Shown here piece by piece: positions 37,538-47,303 of a stretch of 64,000 bases of DNA (position 1 is its first letter; every line of letters starts with the position of its first letter). The notes below the pieces were generated by a model. The model was not told the DNA's origin. It was given only the letters and a program-made list of their open reading frames with translations, and made no database searches. A program made the translations under genes and the position numbers. Origin of the DNA: Symmachiella macrocystis. GTDB taxonomy: Bacteria > Planctomycetota > Planctomycetia > Planctomycetales > Planctomycetaceae. The stretch covers positions 2,149,980 through 2,213,979 of the forward strand of contig NZ_SJPP01000001.1 in assembly GCF_007860075.1 (NCBI RefSeq), read 5' to 3'.

Positions 37538-39361
37538 TCACCGCGGTTGCGTCACGACATTCAGTGCATTGACTTGCAGATCGTCAACGACCTGTTCGCT
37601 GCCGCCCGGCCAATGCACGGTGACTTTATCGACGGTGGCCCGCCCGCCGAGTCCGAACGTGACGGGCAATTCCATCTGCGATAGATAACTCCGCGTCGGC
37701 ATCACCTGCTTGGTAAAGGTCGTCTCCCCCACATGCACATCCACCCGAGCGCCGATCGCATCACGATTGGCCGTCGTGCCGATCAGCTTCAGCCGCAGCC
37801 AATGATGACCGGTCTGTTGATCGTTACGCAATAAACGCGGGCGGTCACCGGCAGTGGTCATGAGCACATCTTGATCGCCGTCGCCATCGACATCGGCATA
37901 AGCGGCGCCCCGGCCGACGATCGGTTTGACAAAATCTTCGCTGCACTGCTTGGCAGTGAGCGGCACGAACTCCAGCGGCGCGCCTGGACCGGCGTTCCAA
38001 AACAACTGCGGAGCTTGGGCGTGTGTTTGGCTGGTTTGCACGCGTTCGATTTGCGAACTGATATGCCCGTTGGCAGCCAGAATATCAAGCCGTCCGTCGA
38101 GATCGGCATCAAAATAAAACGTGCCGAATGTCAAATCCAGCAGGGTTGCCGCACCGAGTCCGCTAATCGTGGCTTCGTCCGCAAACAACAGCGGCCGCCG
38201 CGCCACAAACAGCGCCGACGCCTCATTGGCAAAGTCTCCAATCGTCACTGCCAGCGACGTGTCATTTCGCAAGAAACCGGCATCGATCCCCATACCGCCT
38301 CGCGCATTGCCGGAATTGTCAAAGGCAATCCCCGCCCGCACCCCGATCTCCAAAAACGTACCGTCTTGTTGATTGTGAAACAAAAAGTTGCGCACCGTAT
38401 CGTTGGCCACAATCAGATCCAACCAACCATCCCCGTCCACGTCTACGGGAATCAGTCCCAGTGACTTGCCCAACGGACGGCCCGTGGAAGATCGGACTTC
38501 GATTCCGGCGGCAGCGGTGACGTCGGAAAACTGCCCTGCACCGTCGTTCCGAAATAACTTCGAAAAGGTCCCTCCAAAATCGAGCGGCGGACCATAGTCC
38601 CGCATGCCGCCGGTCCGCGAGAAATTCTGCGCCAAATCCGACGACCGCGACCAATCGATGTAATGGCAGACAAACAAATCGAGGTCGCCGTCATTGTCGT
38701 AGTCCCACCAACCGCAACTGCTGCTGTAGGCGGTTTCGTCGCCGGCGACTCCTGCTTTGGTCGTGATTTCCTCAAACTGTCCCGCGTTGTTGCGAAACAG
38801 ATGATCGCGCCCGACAGCAGCAATAAACAGGTCCCGCCAACCATCGTTATCGAAATCCCCCACGGCGACGCCCGTTCCATAACAGCTCAGGTTCAATCCG
38901 ACAGCAGCGGACACATCTTCAAACTGCCCGTTGCCGTCGTTTTGATAGAGAACGGAAGTCGCCGTGGAGGACTGCGAGGTCGCGTGCGGCCAAGTCGTGG
39001 CGTTCACCAGCAACAAGTCTTGATCGCCGTCGTTGTCATAGTCGAAAAACGCCGCGCCGCTGCCCATGGTTTCGGGCAACAACATCTCACTAGCGGCGCC
39101 GTTCTTGTGCACAAAGGTAATGCCCGCTTCATCCGAAATGTCGGTGAAAGGAATCTCCGGCAGGACTGGCGCAGCAGGAGGCGGCGCGCGGGTTTGGTCC
39201 GACGTTGCTGCTGGTTCCGCGGGAACCACAGGCGGGGGCGGCGGTGGGGCTTCGTCGACGTCATTGGAATTCGGTACCGGCGCTAGGCAGAAAAACATCA
39301 CCAGCCCGATCACGACCGCCAGTAGCATGATCAGCCAGTGTTGAAGTTTTACATTTTTCAT
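37538..39361 (-). CDS. CRTAC1-family FG-GAP/VCBS repeat protein with ASPIC/UnbV domain
   Basis: 607 residues from the ATG at 39361, which starts a signal anchor (WLIMLLAVVIGLVMFFCLAP). A Pro/Ala-rich linker leads into an FG-GAP beta-propeller with calcium-binding DxDxDG loops: FFDYDNDGDQDLLLVN, DFDNDGWRDLFIA, DYDNDGDLDLFVC, DVDGDGWLDLIVA, DADLDGRLDILAA and DVDGDGDQDVLMTT. The C-terminal ASPIC/UnbV module has DAIGARVDVHVGETTF and VTVHWPGGSEQVVDD. It is an exported adhesion or binding protein. It lies 31 bases after the multiheme cytochrome gene; the pair is probably cotranscribed. Confidence 0.88.
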   Translation of the reverse strand: MKNVKLQHWLIMLLAVVIGLVMFFCLAPVPNSNDVDEAPPPPPPVVPAEPAATSDQTRAPPPAAPVLPEIPFTDISDEAGITFVHKNGAASEMLLPETMGSGAAFFDYDNDGDQDLLLVNATTWPHATSQSSTATSVLYQNDGNGQFEDVSAAVGLNLSCYGTGVAVGDFDNDGWRDLFIAAVGRDHLFRNNAGQFEEITTKAGVAGDETAYSSSCGWWDYDNDGDLDLFVCHYIDWSRSSDLAQNFSRTGGMRDYGPPLDFGGTFSKLFRNDGAGQFSDVTAAAGIEVRSSTGRPLGKSLGLIPVDVDGDGWLDLIVANDTVRNFLFHNQQDGTFLEIGVRAGIAFDNSGNARGGMGIDAGFLRNDTSLAVTIGDFANEASALFVARRPLLFADEATISGLGAATLLDLTFGTFYFDADLDGRLDILAANGHISSQIERVQTSQTHAQAPQLFWNAGPGAPLEFVPLTAKQCSEDFVKPIVGRGAAYADVDGDGDQDVLMTTAGDRPRLLRNDQQTGHHWLRLKLIGTTANRDAIGARVDVHVGETTFTKQVMPTRSYLSQMELPVTFGLGGRATVDKVTVHWPGGSEQVVDDLQVNALNVVTQPR

Positions 39362-39392
39362 TGTATTGAGGGTCTCCGTGAATTGAGAGTCC

Positions 39393-42167
39393 TTACTCCG
39401 TATCGCGCCCCGGTCCGCCGGGACGCTGTAAATCATAAATCACCACATCCCCGGCGGCATGGTTGGCAGCGGGGTATTTTTCGCGCGCAGCTCGAATCGC
39501 CTCGCCGCGGGCGCTGTCGTCCGGTTTGTACCTTAAATGATTGTGCCAATAGGCCAGTGCCGATTCGTCGTCCCCCAACTCCTTGTGTAACTGGGACAGG
39601 TTGTGGTGTGCGACGACGTTTTCGGAATCGAGATGCAATGTGTGCTGGAACATGTCCGCTGCCGCGCGGAGCAAACGCTCGCGCTCTTTGGTCTCTGAGG
39701 GGGCTCGGCAAAGCCGGGCGCGATCAAAGAGGACTTCGCCCAACTGGTTCAGCACGACATAATCGCGACTGAAATCGAATCCACGCTCCGCCAATTCGGG
39801 ATCTTTGGTTTCGAGTATTCGCCGCAAATGTGTCTCTGCTGCTACTAGATTTCCCAGACGATGTTGCAGCACGCCATTCAGCCACGCGAGTGTCCACCAA
39901 TTCACAGGCGCATCGTCGCGCGAATCCAGCCCCGCCAGCAATTCCGCCGCCTCAGCCAAACGTCCTTCTTTGAGCAACACGCGGACCAGATTGACCGATC
40001 CCTGCCCAAAATCGAGTGGCTGAACCGCGCGAAATGCCGATTCGGCCTGCCGTAATTCCGCTTGTCCGTTGAGCAACAGTCCAATGCCGAAGTCGTTCCA
40101 ACGCTGCCAAACGGGAATATTAACGTCCTCGTTGTGGTTCGTCGCCGTTGAATTCTCCACGGCAAATCCGACCCGGTCTTCAGCAATGTCGACAATTGGC
40201 AATTCTATCTGCGCCAATTCGGGCCGCTGCAAATCGTGACTGACGAATTCCAGCAATTCGCGGTCAAATTTCCGATACCGCAACCGCACATCCACCGTCA
40301 CCGGTCCTGTGACGTCCTCAGGCAGCATGAAACTGTAGTGCACCGTTTGGGCGGCCCCCGGTGGGATTTCGTGGTTGTAGAGCGGCACAAAGATGTCTTG
40401 AGCATTACGGCGGCTTATGCGATTTCCTTGTCGGTCGACGACAAAGGCATTGATAAAATGCGCCCAAGGATCGACACGTCGGTCGTTGTCGAGAGCGCCG
40501 CTCCGGCCGATCACGTTTCCCGCACCATCGGTGACACGAATGTCCAACCAGATTTGATTCGAGTCGGCGGTCCCTTGCGTGAAGTGATGTCCCACCAGCA
40601 AATTTCGAATCACCGCTTCCAACAAATACGTCGCGCCCGGTTTCAACTCAGGAAGTTCTGGTCGCAGCGGCGCATGCAACGGCCCGTCGATGCGGCCAGC
40701 TTCGCGAATTCCAAACAGATCAACGCGCAACGCCCCTTCGAGAACGTTGCGATGCAGTTCGACGACATCCTCCGCGCCGCGCAGCGCCGGCAAGCCGGTA
40801 TTGGCGGCGGGGAACAGGTGATTGCGGATGCGGGAATCGGTGGCCCCCAGGTCGTGTGATTCCCGTGGCGGCATATGGCAGGTGGCACAATTCTCGGCGG
40901 CGTGCGGCGGATAATAAAAACTCCGCGCTCCGTACCCCGAAACGCCGCTTTGCACAAACGAGTCGTAATGGTTTTGCCCCCTCACGAATTTGTAGTCGTT
41001 GAGCTGCTCAGGCAAATGTACCTTGTGGCAGGTCCCGCAGAACTCCGGTGTCTTATGTACCGGCTTGAGGAATGTCTGTTTGTGCATTGCCGGTTTGGTC
41101 AGCAACAATTGCCGATGCAACCAACTCAGCACTCCGTTGTCGCTGCCGGCGAGTGGATATTGACGTGGCTGGGCGATTGTGTAATCGGCGTTTCCCCGCG
41201 TGGTGGTCGTTGCTCCGTGTGCGACTTCCGTGATCGCATGGCACGCCGTGCAGGTCAGCCCCGCCTGAGCGACTGTGCTTTGTGGATCGTCAAAGGCGGC
41301 ATCGAGCGAATTGCTGAACATTGGGACTGGATCGTGGCAGCCGGCACAAAATTTGAACGCTTGATCGTTGCCATGTTTTTTAATCGCATCGGCCCGAGTT
41401 TCTCGTGCCGACGCCAAGTAGACGGGATTGTTGAACGAGCTGAAGCGATGCGCGCTCTGCTGCCAATCGGCATGCACGTCGGCATGGCAGGCTTTGCATT
41501 CCGCATCGCGCATCAACGCAGGCGCCGGGATCGGATCGCCTGAGGCCGTACGGGCGAGTGCGGGGTAGTAGGGTAGCTTATCGCTTTCGGGTGACACGGA
41601 GACCTCCATCGTGGGCGCCTGTCCGTGTAGAAACGCCAATCCCACCACGCCGAGCGTCGTCGCCCCCACGAATGGAATCACCCCCCAACGCCGCTGGCCA
41701 AAAATCGAACGGTGAAATCCCAGCACAAGTCCCAATAACAGCACCGGTACGACAACGTGCGCCCCATACAAAATGGGACGCCAAACCGATTTCGTGATTT
41801 GCAATTCTCGACCGTCGCGAAATAATGCGGCGCCGGAAACAAATACAACCAGAATCAGCACACCCACCACCGCCCAGACAGACTGCATCCGCCAATTGCG
41901 CTCACGGTACCCGCGCAGACAGCGCCGCGCCGCAATCACCAACAACCCTGCGGTAAAGACCGCGCCGACAAGGATATGCGCTAGAAACGTCCAGAGCCAA
42001 AAAAAATTGTCCGTCGTAATCCCCGTGATGGCGCTCATCGCAGCGACGCCGGCGAGGTAAATACCCAGCGCCGCCACGACCACAGCTACGGCGCACCAGA
42101 GCACCGTCAAACGGGGTCTTTTTGCAACAAGTGCGCCGTCATCGGATTGTGAGCGATTGCTTGTCAT
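39393..42167 (-). CDS. membrane pentaheme cytochrome c with TPR domain
   Basis: 924 residues. Five membrane helices (about 21-46, 56-80, 95-115, 131-150, 161-180) precede a periplasmic multiheme domain of the cytochrome c554 type. It has five CxxCH sites at about 224, 274, 306, 377 and 427 (CKACH, CAGCH, CTACH, CGTCH, CATCH) and extra His residues as possible distal ligands. A beta-rich middle (about 470-650) and a C-terminal TPR region (about 690-910) follow, with LAWLNGVLQHRLGNLVAAET. It may take electrons from a membrane quinol and pass them to a periplasmic acceptor. Planctomycetes often carry such a gene beside a CRTAC1 gene. Confidence 0.88.
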   Translation of the reverse strand: MTSNRSQSDDGALVAKRPRLTVLWCAVAVVVAALGIYLAGVAAMSAITGITTDNFFWLWTFLAHILVGAVFTAGLLVIAARRCLRGYRERNWRMQSVWAVVGVLILVVFVSGAALFRDGRELQITKSVWRPILYGAHVVVPVLLLGLVLGFHRSIFGQRRWGVIPFVGATTLGVVGLAFLHGQAPTMEVSVSPESDKLPYYPALARTASGDPIPAPALMRDAECKACHADVHADWQQSAHRFSSFNNPVYLASARETRADAIKKHGNDQAFKFCAGCHDPVPMFSNSLDAAFDDPQSTVAQAGLTCTACHAITEVAHGATTTTRGNADYTIAQPRQYPLAGSDNGVLSWLHRQLLLTKPAMHKQTFLKPVHKTPEFCGTCHKVHLPEQLNDYKFVRGQNHYDSFVQSGVSGYGARSFYYPPHAAENCATCHMPPRESHDLGATDSRIRNHLFPAANTGLPALRGAEDVVELHRNVLEGALRVDLFGIREAGRIDGPLHAPLRPELPELKPGATYLLEAVIRNLLVGHHFTQGTADSNQIWLDIRVTDGAGNVIGRSGALDNDRRVDPWAHFINAFVVDRQGNRISRRNAQDIFVPLYNHEIPPGAAQTVHYSFMLPEDVTGPVTVDVRLRYRKFDRELLEFVSHDLQRPELAQIELPIVDIAEDRVGFAVENSTATNHNEDVNIPVWQRWNDFGIGLLLNGQAELRQAESAFRAVQPLDFGQGSVNLVRVLLKEGRLAEAAELLAGLDSRDDAPVNWWTLAWLNGVLQHRLGNLVAAETHLRRILETKDPELAERGFDFSRDYVVLNQLGEVLFDRARLCRAPSETKERERLLRAAADMFQHTLHLDSENVVAHHNLSQLHKELGDDESALAYWHNHLRYKPDDSARGEAIRAAREKYPAANHAAGDVVIYDLQRPGGPGRDTE

Positions 42168-42247
42168 GCTTCTAGCATTTTATACTCAGCCAACCGCTTT
42201 GGCCCAGCCGTAGATAATTTTTTCGTCCCGATTCAAGAGAATCCTCG

Positions 42248-43057
42248 ATGCAACTGAATATTAAAGATCATGTCGCCGTCGTGACCGGCGGCGCGAGCGG
42301 CATCGGTTTGGCCGTCGCCCGCGGATTCGCCGCCGAAGGAGCCCGCGTCGCTATTTGGGATCTGGCGAAAAACGTCACCACCGCTGCTGCGGATCTGGCA
42401 AGCGAATTCGGCGTCGCCACCTGCGGCATCGCGACCGACATCTGCGAAGAGGCCCAAGTCCTGGACGCGGCGGCCGCCACCGCCCGGGAATTGGGGCCAA
42501 TCGATCACGTGGTCCATTGCGCCGCGATTGGTTCTGGAAAGTTCGGATTCCCGTTTACGAACTTACAGCCGTCTGATTGGCGGGCGACGCTCGAGGTGAA
42601 CATCATGGGCACCGTCCACGTCGCCCACGCCGTCGCCGAGCCGATGAAGCAACGCAAATCAGGCACGATTGTTTTTATCTCATCGGTCGCCGGGCAAATT
42701 GGCTCGCAAACCGATCCGCCCTACAGTGCCTCCAAGGCAGCTGTGATCAACTTTGCCCAATGCACCGCCAAAGATTTAGCGCCGCACTGCATCCGCGTGA
42801 ATAGCGTCTGCCCCGGCATGGTGCAAACCCCGCTTAACCGCGGCGTCTGGCAAGCCTGGAACGATCAACAACCACCCGATCAACAGCGCACCTACGAAGA
42901 CTGGGCCGAAGAAAAAATCAAAGCCGTGGTCCCCCTCGGCCAATGGCAAACGCCCGAGGACATCGCCGACATGGTCGTTTTCCTCTCCTCCAACCGCGCC
43001 GCCCATGTGACCGGTCAAACGATCAACGTCGACGGCGGGTTTGTGATGCACTGGTGA
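42248..43057 (+). CDS. short-chain dehydrogenase/reductase (SDR)
   Basis: 269 residues, classical SDR size. The Rossmann glycine motif is VTGGASGIGLAVARGF (about 12-28), the structural NNAG is replaced by HCAAIG, the catalytic Ser is in VFISSVAGQIG and the YxxxK in PPYSASKAAVINF. The C-terminal substrate loop ends in the typical GQTINVDGGFVMHW. The cofactor acidic residue at the end of beta-2 (WDLAKN) suggests NAD(H). The substrate cannot be read; the neighbours do not help. It is divergent from the cytochrome gene. Confidence 0.92.
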   Translation: MQLNIKDHVAVVTGGASGIGLAVARGFAAEGARVAIWDLAKNVTTAAADLASEFGVATCGIATDICEEAQVLDAAAATARELGPIDHVVHCAAIGSGKFGFPFTNLQPSDWRATLEVNIMGTVHVAHAVAEPMKQRKSGTIVFISSVAGQIGSQTDPPYSASKAAVINFAQCTAKDLAPHCIRVNSVCPGMVQTPLNRGVWQAWNDQQPPDQQRTYEDWAEEKIKAVVPLGQWQTPEDIADMVVFLSSNRAAHVTGQTINVDGGFVMHW

Positions 43058-43130
43058 TGGGGGATTCGAGACAGCGAACTAATAATTTCGCAATGCACCT
43101 AACGCAGTCTTGGGCTAAAACCGCATAAAT

Positions 43131-43235
43131 GTAGGGCCGGTTTGACCGGCCGCTGTTAGCTAGCGGATACTCTCCGAGCATAGTCGAGGTTTCGTTCAAA
43201 TCGCTCCCGCAATCGTCCGGCACAGCCGGACCTAC
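43131..43235. repeat. dispersed repeat, copy 1 with inverted ends
   Basis: The 80-base core 43131-43210 (GTAGGGCCGGTTTGACCGGC at its start, TCGCTCCCGC at its end) matches 44299-44378 at about 68 of 80 positions. The unit ends at 43216-43235 with TCCGGCACAGCCGGACCTAC, which is an imperfect inverted copy of its own start. This gives a small MITE-like structure with terminal inverted repeats beginning GTAGG(G/T)CCGG. Confidence 0.7.
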
Positions 43236-43293
43236 CGCAACGTCGACCTTGAATCATCCTATTGAATGACGTTCTGCCAAACAAAAAGTGAGT

Positions 43294-44076
43294 TCACCGC
43301 GACGACTCATTCTGGCTGATCGCATCACAGATTCCATCCCACAGTTCTTGCCGCGCCACTAAACAATCAACCGCTGCTTGTTCAGCCTCTTCCCAAAGTG
43401 AAACGTCGGCACCGCAAAGAGACTGAAGCAGACGGGTCGCCATCGGACCGTGCTCGTCTCCATCCAGGCTGATGTGGCGATCTAGATAATACTTGAAATC
43501 TTCCAAGGTGCCGCCGCCCTGTGTATTCAACTCATCCACGATGCGCTGAAAGACTTCCGGCAGCAAATCTTCTCGACCAAACGTGAACGCCGAAGCAACG
43601 GCACATAGGTTGCCCGTCTCGATGAGTTTGAAGGTCTGTTGCACAAACCGCCGAGCCGCTGGGGGAACTTCCGGAGATTCCATGGCAGCCAGACTCCCGG
43701 GGCTTTGACGCAATTCACTCAGAAAGCCGTCAATCCCAGCGGTATTAGCCCCGCACTGTTTCATCGAGTGATGATAAAGCTCGAAATGGCTGGCAATTCC
43801 GCCTCGACCATCCTCGTCGGATTCTTCGGCAAGCACAATCTCGTTCACGAGTCGACAGCTCTGTGGGTCGGCGGCGGGAATCCACGGGACTTCGACGCAG
43901 CAAAGTTGCCGCTGCAACACCTTGAGCAAAGACATGAAGTCCCATACGGCAAAGACGTGATGTTCCATAAACACCCGCAACGCATCCATGCGATCAATTT
44001 CGGCGTAGATGCGATGATTGAGCAATGCGTCCTTCAGCGGAGCGATTCGTTTTTCGATTGTGTAAAGTGGATTCAA
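43294..44076 (-). CDS. DUF3050 family protein
   Basis: 260 residues, all helical and matching the DUF3050 family, which has a heme-oxygenase/TenA-like fold. Typical blocks are [19 protein letters not shown] (about 37-55), the [16 protein letters not shown] helix with possible metal-ligand His residues and [18 protein letters not shown] near the C-terminus. The two histidine-rich blocks resemble a diiron or haem pocket, but the function of the family is not established. The gene is bracketed by the two copies of the 80-base repeat and has no obvious operon partner. Confidence 0.85.
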   Translation of the reverse strand: MNPLYTIEKRIAPLKDALLNHRIYAEIDRMDALRVFMEHHVFAVWDFMSLLKVLQRQLCCVEVPWIPAADPQSCRLVNEIVLAEESDEDGRGGIASHFELYHHSMKQCGANTAGIDGFLSELRQSPGSLAAMESPEVPPAARRFVQQTFKLIETGNLCAVASAFTFGREDLLPEVFQRIVDELNTQGGGTLEDFKYYLDRHISLDGDEHGPMATRLLQSLCGADVSLWEEAEQAAVDCLVARQELWDGICDAISQNESSR

Positions 44077-44415
44077 TGATCTTTTTTCTGCTGTGAGGGA
44101 GTCTGGCAGGTTTAGCGAGAGTGATCCTCTAAGGGATCAACACGACACCCCCATGAATCGAACGCCTAAGGCCCGGTCATTTCAGGCCATTATGACGACT
44201 CTGTCTATCCCGACAAGTCGCCGCAAACTTCGCCCCGCTCAGACTGTCCGCCTCAACGCAAACGCCGGTTCTCCTTTGACGTACCCAGCGACATAAGTGT
44301 AGGGCCGGTTATACCGGCCGCTGCTGGCTGGCGGATACGTTCGAAATATGGTCGAGGTTTCGTTCAAATCGCTCCCGCAGTAGGTGACTGTCATTTGCGT
44401 GTCGCTCGCAATATT
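44077..44415. other. spacer carrying repeat copy 2
   Basis: 339 bases between the DUF3050 start and the secreted TPR stop. Apart from the repeat at 44299-44378 nothing is recognised; the short frame at 44093-44296 has no family look. The DUF3050 promoter must lie in its first 200 bases. Confidence 0.4.
44299..44378. repeat. dispersed repeat, copy 2 (no inverted right end)
   Basis: 80 bases beginning GTAGGGCCGGTTATACCGGC, same orientation as copy 1 at 43131-43210. The most divergent stretch is in the middle (44339-44348). The match ends at TCGCTCCCGC and the right-hand inverted arm seen in copy 1 is missing. It sits 38 bases from the stop of the following minus-strand gene. Confidence 0.7.
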
Positions 44416-45435
44416 TCAATTCATCGCCTCCACGAACAATTTGACAATCTGCTTTTCCTCCGGCGTGAATTCTTTTTTCATGCGGCGATTGGAGTTCTCG
44501 ATTTTTTCGTCGGTGCGAGGTTCCATCGCAAACTCTATGGCAATCTTGCGAATTGTAAAATTTTGAGTCGTTTCATTTTTGATGGCCTGGGATACTTCCA
44601 AGGCCTGCTTCAGCGTTACGATTGCTTCCACAGTGCCTCGCATCTGTTTTTGCGACGCGGCAATTTCCCCCAACGCAAACGCCTTACTCCTTGAATTTTC
44701 AATCATCTGAGCAAGTTCCAAGGCTTGATTCAGGACGGCCAATGCCTGTTCCTTATCTCCAGCATGAAATAAGATTCTGGAAACACTATTCAATAGCGAG
44801 GCTTTCCTGTGCGGGGTTTGGATTGTCTCAGCGACTTCGGTGGCTTGCTTCAAAGTCTCCAAAGCCTGTTTTTGGTCACCCTTCTTAACTTGGGCCGCTG
44901 CAATCTCGATCAGTAAGAATGCCTGAGTGCTATCGCTCTCCATTGTTCGGACCGTTTCCACCGCCCTTTCAAAATCTCCAGTCGCTATGTGATAGTGGAC
45001 AAGATTTCGTTGGACGGTTCTCCTTTCGCGATGGTCGCGAATCGCCTGCACGACTTCTCGTACCCTCTCGTCTTTTCTCGCTTTGACTAGGATCAACACA
45101 ATGCTATTGAGGGCCGACGCTTTTTGACGCACATTTCTTGACTTTTGTGCGGCTCTGACGGCGTGCCCCAGTGTTTCCAGGGCCTGCTGCTTTTCACCCG
45201 CCTCGAATTGAGCTGCTCCAATCTCGGTTAGCGCTCGTGCTCTTTTTCCGTCATCCTCGATTGTCATTGCCATGAATTGAGCCAAGCCGGAAGGTGTTTC
45301 CCAGGTATCCGCACCCGCCTTACCCTGATCTGCCAGAGGAAGTGGCTCGAGTGCCGTTGCATTCTTCATCGCCGTAAAAACAATGACAACCATTAACGGC
45401 ATAATCAAAAAACGACATTGTTTCATGACGCGCAT
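44416..45435 (-). CDS. secreted TPR-repeat protein
   Basis: 339 residues from the ATG at 45435, chosen because GGAGG lies 8 bases upstream. The signal sequence is CRFLIMPLMVVIVFTAMKNATA. The rest is a solenoid of repeats of about 40 residues, each with a helix of the type 'ALETLKQATEVAETIQ', 'ALAVLNQALELAQMIEN' or 'AIVTLKQALEVSQAIKN'. It ends in a Lys/Glu-rich helix. No catalytic signature is present. It is predicted to be a periplasmic or outer-surface scaffold of unknown partner, with no operon neighbours. Confidence 0.75.
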   Translation of the reverse strand: MRVMKQCRFLIMPLMVVIVFTAMKNATALEPLPLADQGKAGADTWETPSGLAQFMAMTIEDDGKRARALTEIGAAQFEAGEKQQALETLGHAVRAAQKSRNVRQKASALNSIVLILVKARKDERVREVVQAIRDHRERRTVQRNLVHYHIATGDFERAVETVRTMESDSTQAFLLIEIAAAQVKKGDQKQALETLKQATEVAETIQTPHRKASLLNSVSRILFHAGDKEQALAVLNQALELAQMIENSRSKAFALGEIAASQKQMRGTVEAIVTLKQALEVSQAIKNETTQNFTIRKIAIEFAMEPRTDEKIENSNRRMKKEFTPEEKQIVKLFVEAMN

Positions 45436-45725
45436 GGCGGCAACCTCCAAATTGATGACCTTGGAAACTCATCGATGGTATTTACGTTGCATTAGCAGTC
45501 CTGATGATAAATGGCTATACGTAAATCTGAGTCGTGAATTCACCTAAATATGCTGGCCGGGCACAGTGTCGGGAGACCCGCGCACAAAATTCCCACGCTT
45601 TTTCCGTCTGTATCGCGATTTTGCAGCCATACCTTTCGCCCCACCGACAACTCCCGGTATGCTGTCGGTTCGGATCCACAACGAAATTCTACGATCAACG
45701 TCATCAATATATGGGACCCACAACC

Positions 45726-47303
45726 ATGACCACGCACCCCGTACTTATCAACGGCGAATGGACGGCTTCGTCCGGCACCGAGACCTTTCAAGCGACCAAC
45801 CCGACGGTCGCTGAGGCGCTGCCGGATCAATTCCCGGTTAGTCCTTGGGGGGAGATCGAGCAAGCAATTCATGCCGCCGCAGAGGCTGCCAAGCAGATGC
45901 GAGGTTGGCCGGGGGCACGGTTTGCCGCATTCCTGGAGAAATACGCCGACCGCATCGATGCACGGGCTGATGAGTTGGCGACGACGGCTCACCAGGAAAC
46001 CGCCCTTCCCAAAGATGGCCGGTTGGCTGGTATCGAATTGCCCCGCACATCCAATCAACTCCGCCTTGCCGCCGCCGCCGCCCGCGAAGGGACCTGGGCG
46101 ACCGCTACGATCGACACGGCAACCAACATCCGCGCGATGTACGGACCGATCGGGCCGGTGGTGGTTTTCGGGCCGAATAACTTTCCCTTCGCTTTTAACG
46201 GGATCTCGGGTGGCGACTTCGCAGCGGCGATTGCGGCCGGGAATCCGGTGATCGCCAAAGGGCATTCGTCGCACCCCAATACAACGCGCATCTTTGCCGA
46301 AGAAGCGTTGCAAGCGGCGCTGGAAACCGACATGCCACCGGCGCTGGTGCAATTGATCTATCGCTGCGATCACGCCGACGGCGCAAAACTCGTCTCGCAC
46401 CCGATGATGGGAGCGACCGGTTATACCGGCGCACGTTCGGCCGGTTTGTACCTCAAGGAAGCCGCCGACAAAGTCGGCAAGCCGATTTATCTGGAGTTAT
46501 CCAGCATCAACCCCATCTTCGTCCTACCGGGCGCTTTGGAAGAACGCTGCCAAGACTTGGCTGAAGAGTTCGCCGGCAGTTGCCTGATGGGAACCGGTCA
46601 GTTCTGTACTAATCCGGGAGTTGTGGTGTTACCCGCCGGTGAAGCTGCGGAGGAATTCATCGCCGCGGTCACCGAAAAATTCAACTCCGCTCCGGTGGGG
46701 ACGTTGCTTGGCGAGGGAGTGCAGCACAGCATGGCATCGGGCATCTTCGCTCTGCAATCCGCAGGGGCGCACGTGATTGCCGGCGGTGAATCGGGAGGGG
46801 GCAGCGGTTACTCGCATCAGAATACGCTGCTGAAAGTCGACGGTGCCAAATTCCTGGCCGATCCGGAAGGCTTGCAAACCGAGGCGTTCGGCAATTGTTC
46901 GCTGTTAGTCATTGCCGAAGACATCGACGAAATGACCGCCATCGCTGACAGTCTGGAAGGTAACCTGACCGGCGCGATTTATAGCGACACCGGCGGGTGT
47001 GACGACGATGTCTACGACCAACTGGCGGCTACCGTTCGTCCGCACGTCGGGCGCCTGCTCAACGACAAAATGCCAACCGGCGTGGCGGTCTCTTCGGCGA
47101 TGAATCACGGCGGTCCCTTCCCAGCGACGGGACACCCGGTCTTCACAGCTGTGGGAATTCCGGCGAGCATCCATCGGTTTTCGATGCTGCAATGCTACGA
47201 CAACATCCGCCCGCATCGTCTACCGCCCGCATTACAGGATCAACACCCCGGCGGGGGAATGTGGCGGTTGGTCGATGCAACTTGGACCCAGGCGGACGTC
47301 TAA
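45726..47303 (+). CDS. aldehyde dehydrogenase, ketoglutarate-semialdehyde type
   Basis: 525 residues from the ATG at 45726 (an ATG at 45711 is equally open; the frame before that is not protein-like). NAD(P)-dependent ALDH with cofactor strands VVVFGPNNFPFAFN, general-base Glu in YLELSSINPIFVLPG and nucleophile Cys294 in GTGQFCTNPGV. The sequence pattern (GPNNFPFAFN, KGHSSHPNT) fits alpha-ketoglutaric semialdehyde dehydrogenase, the last step of the nonphosphorylative oxidation of pentoses or uronic acids. No other gene of that pathway is beside it. Confidence 0.85.
   Translation: MTTHPVLINGEWTASSGTETFQATNPTVAEALPDQFPVSPWGEIEQAIHAAAEAAKQMRGWPGARFAAFLEKYADRIDARADELATTAHQETALPKDGRLAGIELPRTSNQLRLAAAAAREGTWATATIDTATNIRAMYGPIGPVVVFGPNNFPFAFNGISGGDFAAAIAAGNPVIAKGHSSHPNTTRIFAEEALQAALETDMPPALVQLIYRCDHADGAKLVSHPMMGATGYTGARSAGLYLKEAADKVGKPIYLELSSINPIFVLPGALEERCQDLAEEFAGSCLMGTGQFCTNPGVVVLPAGEAAEEFIAAVTEKFNSAPVGTLLGEGVQHSMASGIFALQSAGAHVIAGGESGGGSGYSHQNTLLKVDGAKFLADPEGLQTEAFGNCSLLVIAEDIDEMTAIADSLEGNLTGAIYSDTGGCDDDVYDQLAATVRPHVGRLLNDKMPTGVAVSSAMNHGGPFPATGHPVFTAVGIPASIHRFSMLQCYDNIRPHRLPPALQDQHPGGGMWRLVDATWTQADV

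Noticed and set aside
40236-41543. Long plus-strand frames (40236-40859, 40875-41543)
   Set aside because: Antisense shadows of the multiheme cytochrome gene; CxxCH motifs are on the minus strand.
43193-43213. TTTCGTTCAAATCGCTCCCGC, resembling a tRNA T-arm, in the 80-bp repeat
   Set aside because: No acceptor stem, D-arm or anticodon arm can be built around it, and it occurs twice as part of the repeat.
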